From Streptomyces aureus (GTDB lineage: Bacteria; Actinomycetota; Actinomycetes; Streptomycetales; Streptomycetaceae), in assembly GCF_000725495.1 (NCBI RefSeq), contig NZ_JNZD01000013.1, positions 248,001-312,000 of the forward strand: a stretch of 64,000 bases of DNA, given 5' to 3'. The notes under the pieces were generated by a model. The model saw nothing but the letters and a program-made list of their open reading frames with translations. It had not been told where the DNA came from and searched no databases. The first letter of the stretch is position 1. Every line of letters starts with the position of its first letter. Positions 34,408-43,512 of the stretch are shown here, one piece after another. The position numbers and the translations under genes were made by a program.

Positions 34408-35211
34408 GTGCCGCCGTCCAGCGCCAGCACCACCGACGCCCGATCGTCCGCCGCCAGTGGCGGCGTCCAGTCCCTCGAGCGTGCCTTCGACCTGCTGGAG
34501 CGCATGGCGGACGCGGGCGGCGAGGTCGGTCTGAGCGAGCTCTCCGCGAGCAGCGGACTGCCGCTTCCCACCATTCACCGGCTGATGCGCACCCTCGTGG
34601 CCTGCGGATACGTACGACAGCAGGCCAACCGCCGGTACGCGCTCGGGCCCCGTCTGATCCGCCTCGGCGAGTCCGCGTCCCGGCTGCTCGGCACCTGGGC
34701 CCGCCCGTATCTGGCGCGGCTGGTGGAGGAGACCGGCGAGACCGCGAACATGGCGCTGCTGGACGGGGACGAGATCGTCTACGTCGCCCAGGTGCCCTCC
34801 AAGCACTCGATGCGCATGTTCACCGAGGTGGGCCGCCGGGTGCTGCCGCACTCCACCGGTGTGGGCAAGGCGCTGCTGGCGCACACCCCGGACGACGAGG
34901 TGCGCGCGCTGCTCGCCCGGACCGGGATGCCTGCCGCCACGGAGAAGACGATCACCACCCCGGACGGTTTCCTCGCCGCGCTCGACGAGGTGCGCCGGAC
35001 CGGCTACGCGGTGGACGACAACGAGCAGGAGATCGGCGTCCGCTGCCTGGCCGTCTCCGTGCCCGACTCCCCGACCGCCGCCGCGATCTCGATCTCCGGC
35101 CCGGCCGGCCGGGTCACCGAGGCCGCCACCGACAAGATCGTGCCGGTGCTCCAGCAGGTCGCGGCGGAACTGTCCCAGGCCCTGGCCAGCTCGGGGCCGT
35201 CCACCGGCTGA
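34408..35211 (+). CDS. IclR-family regulator, AllR-like (purine/allantoin catabolism)
   Basis: The 267-residue protein has an N-terminal winged helix (SLERAFDLLERMADAGGEVG, LSELSASSGLPLPTIHRLMRTL) and the IclR ligand-binding domain (LVEETGETANMALLDGDEIVYVAQ in pieces, STGVGKALLAH, DDNEQEIGVRCLAV with the conserved effector-site cysteine, and ISISGPAGRV). GTG at 34408 follows AAAGGA by eight nt. Divergent placement from allB/alc matches the S. coelicolor AllR arrangement, where the IclR protein represses allantoin and glyoxylate genes and responds to pathway intermediates. The effector here is inferred. Palindromes at 34110-34141 and 34242-34256 are its likely sites. Confidence 0.9.
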   Translation: MPPSSASTTDARSSAASGGVQSLERAFDLLERMADAGGEVGLSELSASSGLPLPTIHRLMRTLVACGYVRQQANRRYALGPRLIRLGESASRLLGTWARPYLARLVEETGETANMALLDGDEIVYVAQVPSKHSMRMFTEVGRRVLPHSTGVGKALLAHTPDDEVRALLARTGMPAATEKTITTPDGFLAALDEVRRTGYAVDDNEQEIGVRCLAVSVPDSPTAAAISISGPAGRVTEAATDKIVPVLQQVAAELSQALASSGPSTG

Positions 35212-35324
35212 GCAGGCCCGCTCCACAGCGCGGGGTGCACCTGTCCGCAGGCCGACCCGGGCCCTCCACCCCGGACCCCGCTCCACACCCCACGGACCTG
35301 CCCCCGCCCTGCGCCCCGGCTGCC

Positions 35325-36026
35325 TCACCCCGTCCCGGACATCCCGGCCGTCGCGGTCAGGCGGCCGTCGTTCATCTCCAGCACCGCGTCCGCACCGGCG
35401 AGGCGGGCGCGGTCGTGGGTGACCAGGACGGTCGCCGTGGCGCGTTCGCGGGTCAGCCGGAGCAGTAGGTCGACCACCGCGGCTCCGCGTTCGTGGTCGA
35501 GCGCGCTGGTCGGCTCGTCGACGAGGAGGACCGACGGCTCGTTGACCAGCGCGCGGGCGATGTTCACCCGCTGACGCTGACCGCCGGACAACTGGTGGGG
35601 ACGCCGGTGCTCCAGACCGCCGAGTCCGACCGCCGCGAGCAACTCCCGCGCACGTCCTGCCACTTGGCGGCGTCCGTCCAGGTGTCCCATGACCTGGAGC
35701 TGCTCCAGCGCGGTCAGCGCGGGCAGCAGGTTCGGCTGCTGGAACACGATCCCGATCTCGCGCCGCCGCAGCACCGCCCGCTCGGCCGGGGTCAGCGACC
35801 CCGTCTCCGTACCGCCGACGAGCACGCGCCCGTGGTCCGGGGTGACCAGGGTCGCGGCGACCGCGAGAAGGCTGGACTTCCCCGACCCGGAGGGGCCCAC
35901 GACGGCCGTCATGCTCCCGGCCGGGACCCGGAGGCCGACCCCGTCGAGAGCGGTCAGACGTCCGTCGCCGTCCGGATAGGTGAGGGTGACGTCCTCCAGG
36001 GCCAGACCCCGCTTCTCTCCACTCAT
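35325..36026 (-). CDS. ABC transporter ATP-binding protein (MacB/LolD-like)
   Basis: The 233-residue ATPase has Walker A VGPSGSGKSSLL, Q-loop VFQQPNLLP, signature LSGGQRQRVNIARAL and Walker B VLLVDEPTSALD with the switch histidine in VLVTHDRARL. This is the compact LolD/MacB/FtsE-like type that partners FtsX-fold permeases. ATG at 36026 overlaps the stop of the permease gene (ATGA). With that permease it likely works as a mechanotransmission or export pump for peptides, antibiotics or lipids. The divergent two-component system at 37284-39583 probably controls it. Confidence 0.94.
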   Translation of the reverse strand: MSGEKRGLALEDVTLTYPDGDGRLTALDGVGLRVPAGSMTAVVGPSGSGKSSLLAVAATLVTPDHGRVLVGGTETGSLTPAERAVLRRREIGIVFQQPNLLPALTALEQLQVMGHLDGRRQVAGRARELLAAVGLGGLEHRRPHQLSGGQRQRVNIARALVNEPSVLLVDEPTSALDHERGAAVVDLLLRLTRERATATVLVTHDRARLAGADAVLEMNDGRLTATAGMSGTG

Positions 36027-37060
36027 CGGGCACTCCCCAGTGCGGTCAGCGGGTCCACGGCGGTGATCCGGCGCACGGACAGACCCGCGCCGAGCACGCC
36101 GAGGAGGATCATGACGGCGGCGGGTCCGAGCACGGTCGGACCGTCGAGGGCGAACGGCACGTCGCCGCCCCGCACGAGCGCACCGGCCGCGGCGGCGAGC
36201 CCGGTACCCAGCAGCGTCCCGACGGCGAGCATGAACACCGCCTGGCCCAGCGCGTCGCGCAGCAGATACGGCGTGGAGGCGCCCAGCGCCTTGAGGACCG
36301 CGATGTCCGGCGATCGCTGGATCGTCCACACCGTGAAGAACGCCCCGGTGACGAGCGCCGAGATGACGAAGAGGAAGCCGCGCATGAGCTGGAGCGAGCC
36401 GTTCTCGGCCCGATAGGAGCCGATGGCGGTGAGGGCGTCGCCCCGGGCGAGGGTCTTCGTACCCGCGGCACGGTCCCCCGCCCCGAGGTCGGCGCCGTCG
36501 GTGCGCAGGGCGATCACGGTCGCCGGCCCGGACAGCGCGGTCCATACGACGGGGGTGTGGCTGTACGAGGCGTGGCCGGTCACGGCCGCGACGGTCAGCT
36601 CGGTGCCGCCGACGCGCACCCGCTCCCCCGCTCCCACCCCGAGCTCGGCGGCGGCCTTCCCGGACAGCACGGCACGTCCGGGCGCCACCCCCACCGGTGC
36701 GATGCCCGAACCCGGGCGCACGGCGAACGAGGACACCGCGGCGGTGCGGCTCCCGGAGGCCGCGTTCAGGGTGCGGACGCCGATCGGCTCGGCGGAGACG
36801 ACTCCGGGCCTGCCGGCCCAGGTCTCCCGGGCGCCGGCGGGCACCGGCGCGCCGGTGAAGGACACCGGCTGCCCGGCGGCCGGCGCGGCGAAGGCGAGGT
36901 GGTCGGCGGGCAGGCCGGTGACCGCCGAGGTGTTCTCCTCGGCGAGCCCGGCGGTCAGCCCGGACAGCAGCCCCACGAGCAGCGTGATCAGTACGACCAC
37001 GGCTCCCATCAGGGCGAACCGCCCCTTGGCGAACCGTAGGTCTCTCCATGCGACGAACAT
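36023..37060 (-). CDS. ABC transporter permease (FtsX/MacB-like)
   Basis: The 345-residue protein has one N-terminal helix (FALMGAVVVLITLLVGLLSG), a large extracytoplasmic domain (about 45-235), then three C-terminal helices, with MRGFLFVISALVTGAFFTVWTIQRS, LGQAVFMLAVGTLLG and VMILLGVLGAGLSV. This is the four-helix FtsX topology. The conserved cytoplasmic sequence SPDIAVLKALGAST couples to the ATPase. ATG at 37060 (MFVAWRDLRFAKGRF) fits the family start. It is divergent from the sensor kinase, with the palindrome at 37231-37246 in the intervening promoter region. Confidence 0.92.
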   Translation of the reverse strand: MFVAWRDLRFAKGRFALMGAVVVLITLLVGLLSGLTAGLAEENTSAVTGLPADHLAFAAPAAGQPVSFTGAPVPAGARETWAGRPGVVSAEPIGVRTLNAASGSRTAAVSSFAVRPGSGIAPVGVAPGRAVLSGKAAAELGVGAGERVRVGGTELTVAAVTGHASYSHTPVVWTALSGPATVIALRTDGADLGAGDRAAGTKTLARGDALTAIGSYRAENGSLQLMRGFLFVISALVTGAFFTVWTIQRSPDIAVLKALGASTPYLLRDALGQAVFMLAVGTLLGTGLAAAAGALVRGGDVPFALDGPTVLGPAAVMILLGVLGAGLSVRRITAVDPLTALGSAR

Positions 37061-37230
37061 GCCCCGACCCTCCCTCCCGGACCGGGTCCGGGGCATCGTC
37101 CGGGCGCATGCTCCGCCCCGGCCGAAGGAGGGGCGCCCAGCCTGCCGGGAGAAGCACCCCGCGCGGCCGGAGGGACGACACCTCGGGGACGCGGGAGGGG
37201 CGTCGCGCCGGCGAAGGGAGCAGCCCTCTT

Positions 37231-37246
37231 TCAACCTTTCGGTTGA
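37231..37246. promoter_or_regulatory. Operator TCAACC-TTTC-GGTTGA between ABC and two-component genes
   Basis: A perfect 6+6 inverted repeat around four bases lies 170 bp upstream of the permease and 38 bp upstream of the kinase start. It is the obvious candidate site for the LuxR-type regulator encoded at 38951. It differs in spacing from the TCAAC-N5-GTTGA purine sites. Confidence 0.6.
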
Positions 37247-37283
37247 CCGGCTCCGGCCGCGCCCCGCCTACCCTGGAACGACC

Positions 37284-38954
37284 ATGAACGTCCGCCGCTC
37301 CTCCCCCGTCGTCGCCGTCCTGCGGCTGTGTCTGTACGTCCTGCTCGCGGGCCTGCTCCTGCTGGCGGCCGTCCGTTCCGGCGACACCGCGCATCCGACG
37401 GCGGTCGTGCTGTCGGTGCTCCTGACCGGCGCGGTCCTCACGGCCGGGGCGGTCTCGCCGGCGGTGCAGCGCTCACGGCGTGCGGCCGCACTGTGGGTGG
37501 CGGCGCTCAGCGCGAGCTGGCTGGCGCTGGTCACGCTCTCGCCGGACGGGCTCTGGGTGGCGTTCCCGCTCTACTTCCTCCAGCTGCACCTGCTGCCGGT
37601 GCGCTGGGCCCTGCCCGCGGTCGCCGTGACCGCCGGGGCGGCCGTCGCGAGCTTCGTGGCGCACGGCGCGCCGCTCACGCCCGGCGCCTTCATCGGCCCG
37701 CTGCTGGGTGCGGGGGTCGCCGTCGCCACGGTCCTCGGGTACGAGGCGCTGTACCGGGAGAGCGAGCGGCGCCGCGAGCTGATCGAGGAGCTCGTCGCCA
37801 CCCGCGCGGAGCTGGCCGAGGCCGAACGGGCCGCGGGCACGCTCGCCGAGCGGGAGCGCCTCGCCCGCGAGATCCACGACACGCTCGCCCAGGGGCTGTC
37901 CAGCATCCAGCTGCTGATGCGGGCCGCTCAGCGGCTGCTGCCCCCGGACTCCCCGGCCGCGCCGCATCTGGAGCAGGCCCGCGCGACCGCCCAGGACAAT
38001 CTCGCCGAGGCGCGCCGCTTCGTCCGCGCGCTCACGCCGCCCGGTCTGGAAAGCGGCTCGCTGGCCGCCGCGCTGGAGCGGTTGTGCCGGTCGGCAGCCA
38101 CCGCCGTGGACACCCCGAAGGTCCGCTTCTCGGTGAGCGGACCGCCGGCCGGGCTGCCGACGCCGTACGAGGTGGCGCTGCTGCGGATCGCGCAGTCGGC
38201 GCTCGCCAACGCGCTGCGCCACGCGGACGCGGACCGGGTGGAGATCACGCTCAGCTTCATGGACACCTCGGTCGCCCTGGACGTGGTGGACGACGGCACC
38301 GGCTTCACTCCCGAAGGGGGCCGCCCGGCGGAAGACCGTCCGGACCGGAACCGGACGAGCGGGCACGCGGCCGAAGGCCCCGGGGACCAGGGCCGGGACC
38401 GCACCGACACGAACCCCTTGGACGGCGGCTTCGGGCTGCCCGCGATGCGCTCACGGGCGCGGTCCCTGGGCGGGACGTTCACCGTCGAGTCGGCGCCCGG
38501 ACAGGGCACGGCGGTGGCGGTCACCCTGCCGCTGCCCGCCACGACGGAACCGCCCGGCCCCGTACAGGAGACAGCACCACGGCCGGCGACCGGAACCGCC
38601 CCCGGCACCCCGACCGAGACCGCACCCGGCACCGCATCCGGCACCCCGACAGAGACCGCGCCCGGCACCGCGTCCGGCACCCCGGCCGAGACCATGCCCA
38701 GGACCGCCTCCGACACCCCGACAGAGACCATGCCCAGGACCGCCTCCGACACCCCGACAGAGACCGCGCCCGGCACCGCGTCCGGCACCCCGACCGAGAC
38801 CGCGCCCGAAGCCACCCCCGACACCTCGGCCGAGACCGCGCCCGGGACCACGTCCGGCGCCGCGCCCGGGACCACGTCCGGCGCCGCGCCCGGTGATGTG
38901 TCCACCGGCTCCCACCGGCCGGAGGCCGCACGCACCGCCGGGACCCGCGCATGA
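37284..38954 (+). CDS. NarL-type sensor histidine kinase with a repetitive Thr/Pro/Glu tail
   Basis: The 556-residue protein has about four to five transmembrane helices (12-155), then REIHDTLAQGLSS (phospho-acceptor H198) and a HATPase domain with the N-box region (AQSALANALRHADADRVEI), VDDGTGF and GGFGLPAMRSRARSLGGTF. After the kinase ends near residue 428 there is an extra ~115-residue tail of 12-residue repeats such as GTASGTPTETAP and RTASDTPTETMP. This tail is absent from typical family members and should be cytoplasmic. The stop overlaps the response regulator start (ATGA), so the two are coupled. It is divergent from the ABC transporter genes it likely controls. Confidence 0.93.
   Translation: MNVRRSSPVVAVLRLCLYVLLAGLLLLAAVRSGDTAHPTAVVLSVLLTGAVLTAGAVSPAVQRSRRAAALWVAALSASWLALVTLSPDGLWVAFPLYFLQLHLLPVRWALPAVAVTAGAAVASFVAHGAPLTPGAFIGPLLGAGVAVATVLGYEALYRESERRRELIEELVATRAELAEAERAAGTLAERERLAREIHDTLAQGLSSIQLLMRAAQRLLPPDSPAAPHLEQARATAQDNLAEARRFVRALTPPGLESGSLAAALERLCRSAATAVDTPKVRFSVSGPPAGLPTPYEVALLRIAQSALANALRHADADRVEITLSFMDTSVALDVVDDGTGFTPEGGRPAEDRPDRNRTSGHAAEGPGDQGRDRTDTNPLDGGFGLPAMRSRARSLGGTFTVESAPGQGTAVAVTLPLPATTEPPGPVQETAPRPATGTAPGTPTETAPGTASGTPTETAPGTASGTPAETMPRTASDTPTETMPRTASDTPTETAPGTASGTPTETAPEATPDTSAETAPGTTSGAAPGTTSGAAPGDVSTGSHRPEAARTAGTRA
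38595..38910. repeat. 36-bp in-frame tandem repeats encoding the kinase tail
   Basis: About seven 36-bp units (consensus GGCACCGCGTCCGGCACCCC then GACCGAGACCGCGCCC) encode 12-residue repeats, followed by two shorter GTTSGAAPG units. The unit length keeps the frame open, so copy number could change without disrupting the downstream response regulator overlap. Confidence 0.88.
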
Positions 38955-39583
38955 CCGTCCGTCTCCTGCTCGCCGACGACCACCCCGTCGTCCGCGCCGG
39001 GCTGCGCGCGGTGCTGTCCGCGGAGCCGGACTTCGAGGTCGTCGCGGAGGCGGCGACGGCGGAGGCCGCGGTGGAGCGGGCCGGGGCCGGCGACGTGGAC
39101 GTCGTCCTCATGGACCTCCAGTTCGGCGCCGGGATGCACGGATCGGACGCCACCGCGGCCATCGCGGCCCGCCCGAAAGCGCCGCGGGTCCTGGTCCTGA
39201 CGACGTACGACACCGACGCGGACATCCTCGCCGCGGTCGAGGCGGGCGCCTGCGGCTACCTCCTCAAGGACGCCCCGCCCGAGGAGCTCTCCGCGGCCGT
39301 GCGGACGGCCGCGTCGGGCCACTCGGCGCTCGCCCCGAAGGTCGCCGACCGGCTCATGGACCGGATGCGGACGCCGGCCGCGGCCCTGAGCCGCCGGGAG
39401 CTGGAGGTTTTGGAACTGGTCAGGGACGGACTCTCCAACCAGCAGATCAGCAAGAAGCTGTTCCTGAGCCAGGCGACCGTGAAGTCCCATCTGGTGCACA
39501 TCTACGCGAAGCTGGGCGTGGACTCCCGCACCTCGGCGGTGGCGGCAGCCACCGAGCGGGGCGTCATCCGCAGGGGACGCTGA
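38951..39583 (+). CDS. NarL/LuxR-family response regulator
   Basis: The 210-residue regulator has a receiver domain (LLLADDHPVVRAGL, aspartate in VLMDLQFGAGMHGSD, VLTTYDTDADIL, YLLKDAPPEEL) and a LuxR helix-turn-helix (LSRRELEVLELVRDGLSNQQ, LFLSQATVKSHLVHIYAKLG). Its ATG overlaps the TGA of the kinase gene. Together they form a coupled two-component system whose likely targets are the divergent ABC genes through the palindrome at 37231-37246. A long degenerate repeat region follows the stop. Confidence 0.95.
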   Translation: MTVRLLLADDHPVVRAGLRAVLSAEPDFEVVAEAATAEAAVERAGAGDVDVVLMDLQFGAGMHGSDATAAIAARPKAPRVLVLTTYDTDADILAAVEAGACGYLLKDAPPEELSAAVRTAASGHSALAPKVADRLMDRMRTPAAALSRRELEVLELVRDGLSNQQISKKLFLSQATVKSHLVHIYAKLGVDSRTSAVAAATERGVIRRGR

Positions 39584-40079
39584 GCGGCGACGCCGGCCGG
39601 GCGGGCGTCACAGGTGGCGGCAACACGGGCCGGGACGCTGAGCCGGCGCGGGCCGGGACGGTGAATGTCAGTTCGAGCCGGGCGTGCCTCGCAGGAGACG
39701 CCGAGCGGCGGCGCCGGGCGTCACCGGTGGCCGTGGTGGGGGCCGGGACGCTGAGCCGCGGCGCGGGCCGGGACGGTGAGCGTCAACACGGGCCGGGCGG
39801 GCGTCGCGGGAGTCGCTGAGCGGCGGCGCGGGGCGTCACGGGTGGCGGCGACACGGGCCGGGACGCTGAGCCGGCGCGGGCCGGGACGGTGAACGTCAGC
39901 ACGAGCCGGGCGGGCGTCGCGGGAGTCGCTGAGCGGCGGCGCGGGGCGTCACGGGTGGCGGCGACACGGGCCGGGACGCTGGGCGACGGCGCGAGCCGGG
40001 CGTCACGGGTGGCCGTGGTGCGGGCCGAGACGCTGAGCCGGCGCGGGCCGGGACGGTGAGCGTCAGCGCCGGCCCAGCG
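39584..40079. repeat. Degenerate ~110-116-bp repeats after the response regulator
   Basis: The core GGGCCGGGACGCTGAGCCGG recurs near 39627, 39741, 39857 and 40022, with a variant near 39968. GGACGGTGARCGTCA and GCTGAGCGGCGGCGCGGGGC elements interleave with it. Neighbouring copies at 39840-39960 are nearly identical. No gene or transposase accompanies the 496-bp block; it separates the response regulator from the convergent gene at 40080. Confidence 0.8.
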
Positions 40080-40445
40080 TCACGGATGCCGGTAGTGCGG
40101 GGGCTCCCCGAACAGTTCGACCGCGCTGCGGACATCCGCGAGACGGCCCGCGAGAGAGCTCACCGAGCCGATCGCGCCCGCGACCAGGAGGAGCGAGCGG
40201 CGCAGCCGGGGAATCTCCGGGGTGCCGGCGGCGGCCATCGCGGCGAGTGACGCCAGTTCGTCCTCGGCGATGCCCCGGTCGGGGAACTCGACCGGATGCA
40301 CGGCGAGTTCACGGCGCAGCCGGGCGACGGCGGTCCGCAGTTCCGCCACCCTCGGGTCCTCGTCCCTGCCCGTCACCGGTCTCTGCCCCAAGCTCCGCAG
40401 CACAGCTCTCCCCCTCGCGCGCCGACGTGCGTCAGTCCCGCTCAT
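40080..40445 (-). CDS. Small helical conserved protein (DUF5955-like)
   Basis: The 121-residue protein has a basic N-terminus and then three amphipathic helices: RVAELRTAVARLRRELAVH, EDELASLAAMAA and PEIPRLRRSLLLVAGAIGSV. The arrangement resembles the short actinobacterial DUF5955 proteins. There is no signal peptide or clear transmembrane helix. It stands alone between the repeat block and the MobA-like gene. No function can be given; ATG at 40445 is the only good start. Confidence 0.65.
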   Translation of the reverse strand: MSGTDARRRARGRAVLRSLGQRPVTGRDEDPRVAELRTAVARLRRELAVHPVEFPDRGIAEDELASLAAMAAAGTPEIPRLRRSLLLVAGAIGSVSSLAGRLADVRSAVELFGEPPHYRHP

Positions 40446-40614
40446 GTCAACTCCGGCTCCCCTTGGCGGTGGTCGGGCGCCGGGGGATGCGGGTCAGTAA
40501 ACGCCACGCGGTGCGCCGGGCGCCACTGCGCGGACCGAAATTTCAGCGGCGGGACACCGCGGTGTCGGCCCGGGTTCCGGAGCGGGCTCCGATCCGGTCG
40601 GGTATGCAGGGGAC

Positions 40615-41220
40615 ATGACGGAACACGGGGACGGGGACGAGGTCGTGGGGCTGGTGCTGGCGGCCGGAGGCGGACGGCGGCTCGGGGGCCGCCCCAAGGC
40701 ACTGCTGCCGCACCGGGGGCGCCCGCTGGTCGAGCACGCGGTGGGGGTGCTGCGCGCCGGCGGCTGCGCCCGCGTCCATGTCGTCCTCGGGGCGGGGGCC
40801 GACGCCGTACGGGAGCGGGCGTCGCTGCCCGGGTGCGTCCTCGTGGACAACCCCGGCTGGGAGGAGGGCATGGGCTCCTCGCTGCGGGCCGGGCTCGGCT
40901 CGCTGGCGGGTTCGGGGGCGCGGGCCGCGCTGGTGTCGCTGGTGGACCAGCCGGGGATCGGCCCGGAGGCCGTGGCCCGGGTGCTGGCCGCGTACGCCTC
41001 CCCGTCGACGCTCGCCGCGGCGGCCTACGCCGGTGAGCGCGGCCATCCGGTGCTCTTCGGGGCCGCTCACTGGGCGGGGATCACGGCGAGCGCCACCGGC
41101 GACCGGGGTGCGCGCGCCTATCTGAAGGCCCATGCGGACGCCGTCGCGCTCGTCGAGTGCGGGGACGTGGCGCGGGCCTACGACATCGACACGGAGGCCG
41201 ATCTGGTCCACCTCGAATGA
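40615..41220 (+). CDS. MobA/MocA-like nucleotidyltransferase (molybdenum-cofactor type)
   Basis: The 201-residue protein has the nucleotidyltransferase P-loop VLAAGGGRRLGGRPKALLPH, the metal-binding VSLVDQPGIGPEAV (DQP variant of the catalytic aspartate motif), and GERGHPVLFG with DIDTEADL at the end. This is the pattern of molybdenum-cofactor cytidylyl- or guanylyltransferases (MocA/MobA). Such enzymes load the cofactor of xanthine-dehydrogenase-class proteins, which would fit the purine catabolic genes on both sides, but no xanthine dehydrogenase is in this window. ATG at 40615 gives the normal length. Confidence 0.85.
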   Translation: MTEHGDGDEVVGLVLAAGGGRRLGGRPKALLPHRGRPLVEHAVGVLRAGGCARVHVVLGAGADAVRERASLPGCVLVDNPGWEEGMGSSLRAGLGSLAGSGARAALVSLVDQPGIGPEAVARVLAAYASPSTLAAAAYAGERGHPVLFGAAHWAGITASATGDRGARAYLKAHADAVALVECGDVARAYDIDTEADLVHLE

Positions 41221-41520
41221 CCGGGCCGGCACCGATGGCACCGCGCGCCACCTTCCGCCGACGCAGGAACCTCGACATCAACAAACCATTGAACTTCCAC
41301 CATGAGGAAATTAGTATCCACTGATCAGAAGCGCCTCGCCGGACCGGAGCGCGCCGAAGACGCCCGCCGCCCTCCCCGTGTGCCGCGGCACCGGGTGCCA
41401 GGCGCGGTGACGCCGACCGTGGTTCGCTCGTTCGACCGGCAGGGGGCTCGCCCTCAGGGCCTCCGCCGCTCGTACCCAGCAGATCGCCCGCACGCAGCCC
41501 GCTGAAGGAAGTGACAGCTC
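41221..41520 (+). promoter_or_regulatory. Malate synthase promoter region with composite operator (41277-41309)
   Basis: The 300-bp gap holds no gene. ATCAACAAACCATTGAA (41277-41293) matches TTCAAC-N5-GTTGAA at most arm positions. One base later TTCCACCATGAGGAA (41295-41309) keeps the TTCC-N7-GGAA frame of the allantoin operators. The pairing of both site types as at 34110-34141, though in the opposite order, points to co-regulation of malate synthase with allantoin genes. Confidence 0.55.
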
Positions 41521-43155
41521 ATGTCCGCACCAGCGCCGTCCCCGCTGGCCATCGTCGACGCCGAGCCCCTGCCCCGGCAGGAGGAGGTCCTCACCGAGGG
41601 GGCCCTCGCCTTCGTGGGCGAGCTGCACCGGCTGTTCACGCCCCGCCGTGACGAGCTCCTCGCCCGGCGCGCGGAGCGGCGCGCCGAGATCGCCCGCACC
41701 TCCACCCTGGACTTTCTCCCCGGGACCGCCGCGATCCGCGCGGACGACTCCTGGAGGGTGGCCCCCGCCCCGGCCGCGCTCGACGACCGCCGGGTCGAGA
41801 TCACCGGCCCGACCGACCGCAAGATGACGATCAACGCCCTCAACTCCGGCGCCCGGGTCTGGCTCGCGGACTTCGAGGACGCCTCGGCTCCCACCTGGGA
41901 GAACGTCGTCACCGGCCAGCTGAACCTGATCGACGCGTACACCCGGAACATCGACTTCACCGACCCGGGCTCGGGCAAGTCGTACGCCCTGCGGCCCGAT
42001 GCCGAGCTCGCGACCGTCGTGATGCGGCCGCGGGGCTGGCATCTGGCCGAGCGTCACCTCGTCGCCGCCGACGGGACGCCCGTGCCCGGCGCGCTGGTCG
42101 ACTTCGGTCTGTACTTCTTCCACAACGCGCGGCGGCTGCTGGACCTCGGCAAGGGCCCCTACTTCTACCTGCCCAAGACCGAGTCGCACCTCGAGGCCCG
42201 CCTGTGGAACGACGTGTTCGTCTTCGCGCAGGACCAACTCGGCATCCCGCAGGGGACGGTGCGCGCCACCGTCCTGATCGAGACGATCACCGCGGCCTAC
42301 GAGATGGAGGAGATCCTCTACGAACTCCGCGACCACGCCTCCGGGTTGAACGCGGGCCGCTGGGACTACCTCTTCTCCATCGTCAAGAACTTCCGTGACG
42401 GCGGCAGCAAGTTCGTCCTGCCGGACCGCAACGCGGTCACGATGACCGCCCCGTTCATGCGGGCGTACACCGAACTCCTCGTCCGCACCTGCCACAAGCG
42501 GGGTGCCCACGCGATCGGCGGCATGGCCGCGTTCATCCCCTCGCGGCGCGACGAGGAGGTCAACAAGGTCGCCTTCGAGAAGGTCAAGGCGGACAAGGAC
42601 CGTGAGGCGGCCGACGGTTTCGACGGCTCCTGGGTGGCCCACCCCGACCTCGTCCCGATCGCGATGGCCTCCTTCGACGCCGTCCTCGGCGACCGGCCGA
42701 ACCAGAAGGAGCGGCTGCGCGAGGACGTGTCGGTCGCGGCCGGCGACCTCATCGCGGTCGACTCGCTGGACGCGCGGCCGACGTACGACGGACTGGTCAA
42801 CGCCGTGCAGGTGGGCATCCGTTACATCGAGGCCTGGCTGCGCGGGCTGGGCGCGGTCGCCATCTTCAACCTCATGGAGGACGCGGCCACCGCCGAGATC
42901 TCGCGCTCGCAGATCTGGCAGTGGATCAACGCGGGTGTCGTCTTCGAGCACGACGGCCGGACCGTGGCGGCCACCCCGGAGCTGACCCGTGAGATCGCCG
43001 CGCGCGAACTCGCCGACATCCGCGCCGGGATCGGCGAGGAGGCCTTCGCGGCCGGGCGCTGGCAGCAGGCGCACGACCTGCTCCTGCAGGTCGCGCTGGA
43101 CGAGCACTACGTGGACTTCCTGACCCTGCCCGCGTACGAGCAGCTGAGGGGCTGA
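41521..43155 (+). CDS. aceB: Malate synthase A
   Basis: The 544-residue protein is a full-length malate synthase of the A type. It has [20 protein letters not shown] with the metal-binding acidic residues, [24 protein letters not shown] with the conserved Glu/Asp ligands, [19 protein letters not shown], the [11 protein letters not shown] motif and [13 protein letters not shown]. It condenses glyoxylate with acetyl-CoA to malate. In Streptomyces the allantoin pathway yields glyoxylate through ureidoglycolate, and AllR controls an aceB gene in S. coelicolor. The composite operator upstream suggests the same here. No isocitrate lyase gene is adjacent, consistent with a purine rather than acetate role. 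Confidence 0.96.
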   Translation: MSAPAPSPLAIVDAEPLPRQEEVLTEGALAFVGELHRLFTPRRDELLARRAERRAEIARTSTLDFLPGTAAIRADDSWRVAPAPAALDDRRVEITGPTDRKMTINALNSGARVWLADFEDASAPTWENVVTGQLNLIDAYTRNIDFTDPGSGKSYALRPDAELATVVMRPRGWHLAERHLVAADGTPVPGALVDFGLYFFHNARRLLDLGKGPYFYLPKTESHLEARLWNDVFVFAQDQLGIPQGTVRATVLIETITAAYEMEEILYELRDHASGLNAGRWDYLFSIVKNFRDGGSKFVLPDRNAVTMTAPFMRAYTELLVRTCHKRGAHAIGGMAAFIPSRRDEEVNKVAFEKVKADKDREAADGFDGSWVAHPDLVPIAMASFDAVLGDRPNQKERLREDVSVAAGDLIAVDSLDARPTYDGLVNAVQVGIRYIEAWLRGLGAVAIFNLMEDAATAEISRSQIWQWINAGVVFEHDGRTVAATPELTREIAARELADIRAGIGEEAFAAGRWQQAHDLLLQVALDEHYVDFLTLPAYEQLRG

Positions 43156-43197
43156 AGATCTGGGGGCTGACCGGCCTGAGGAGGCCGACCGGCCGAC

Positions 43198-43508
<311 letters not shown>

Positions 43509-43512
<4 letters not shown>

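Noticed and set aside
39584..40079. Repeat block considered as a degenerate insertion sequence
   Set aside because: No transposase fragment, terminal inverted repeat or target duplication could be found.
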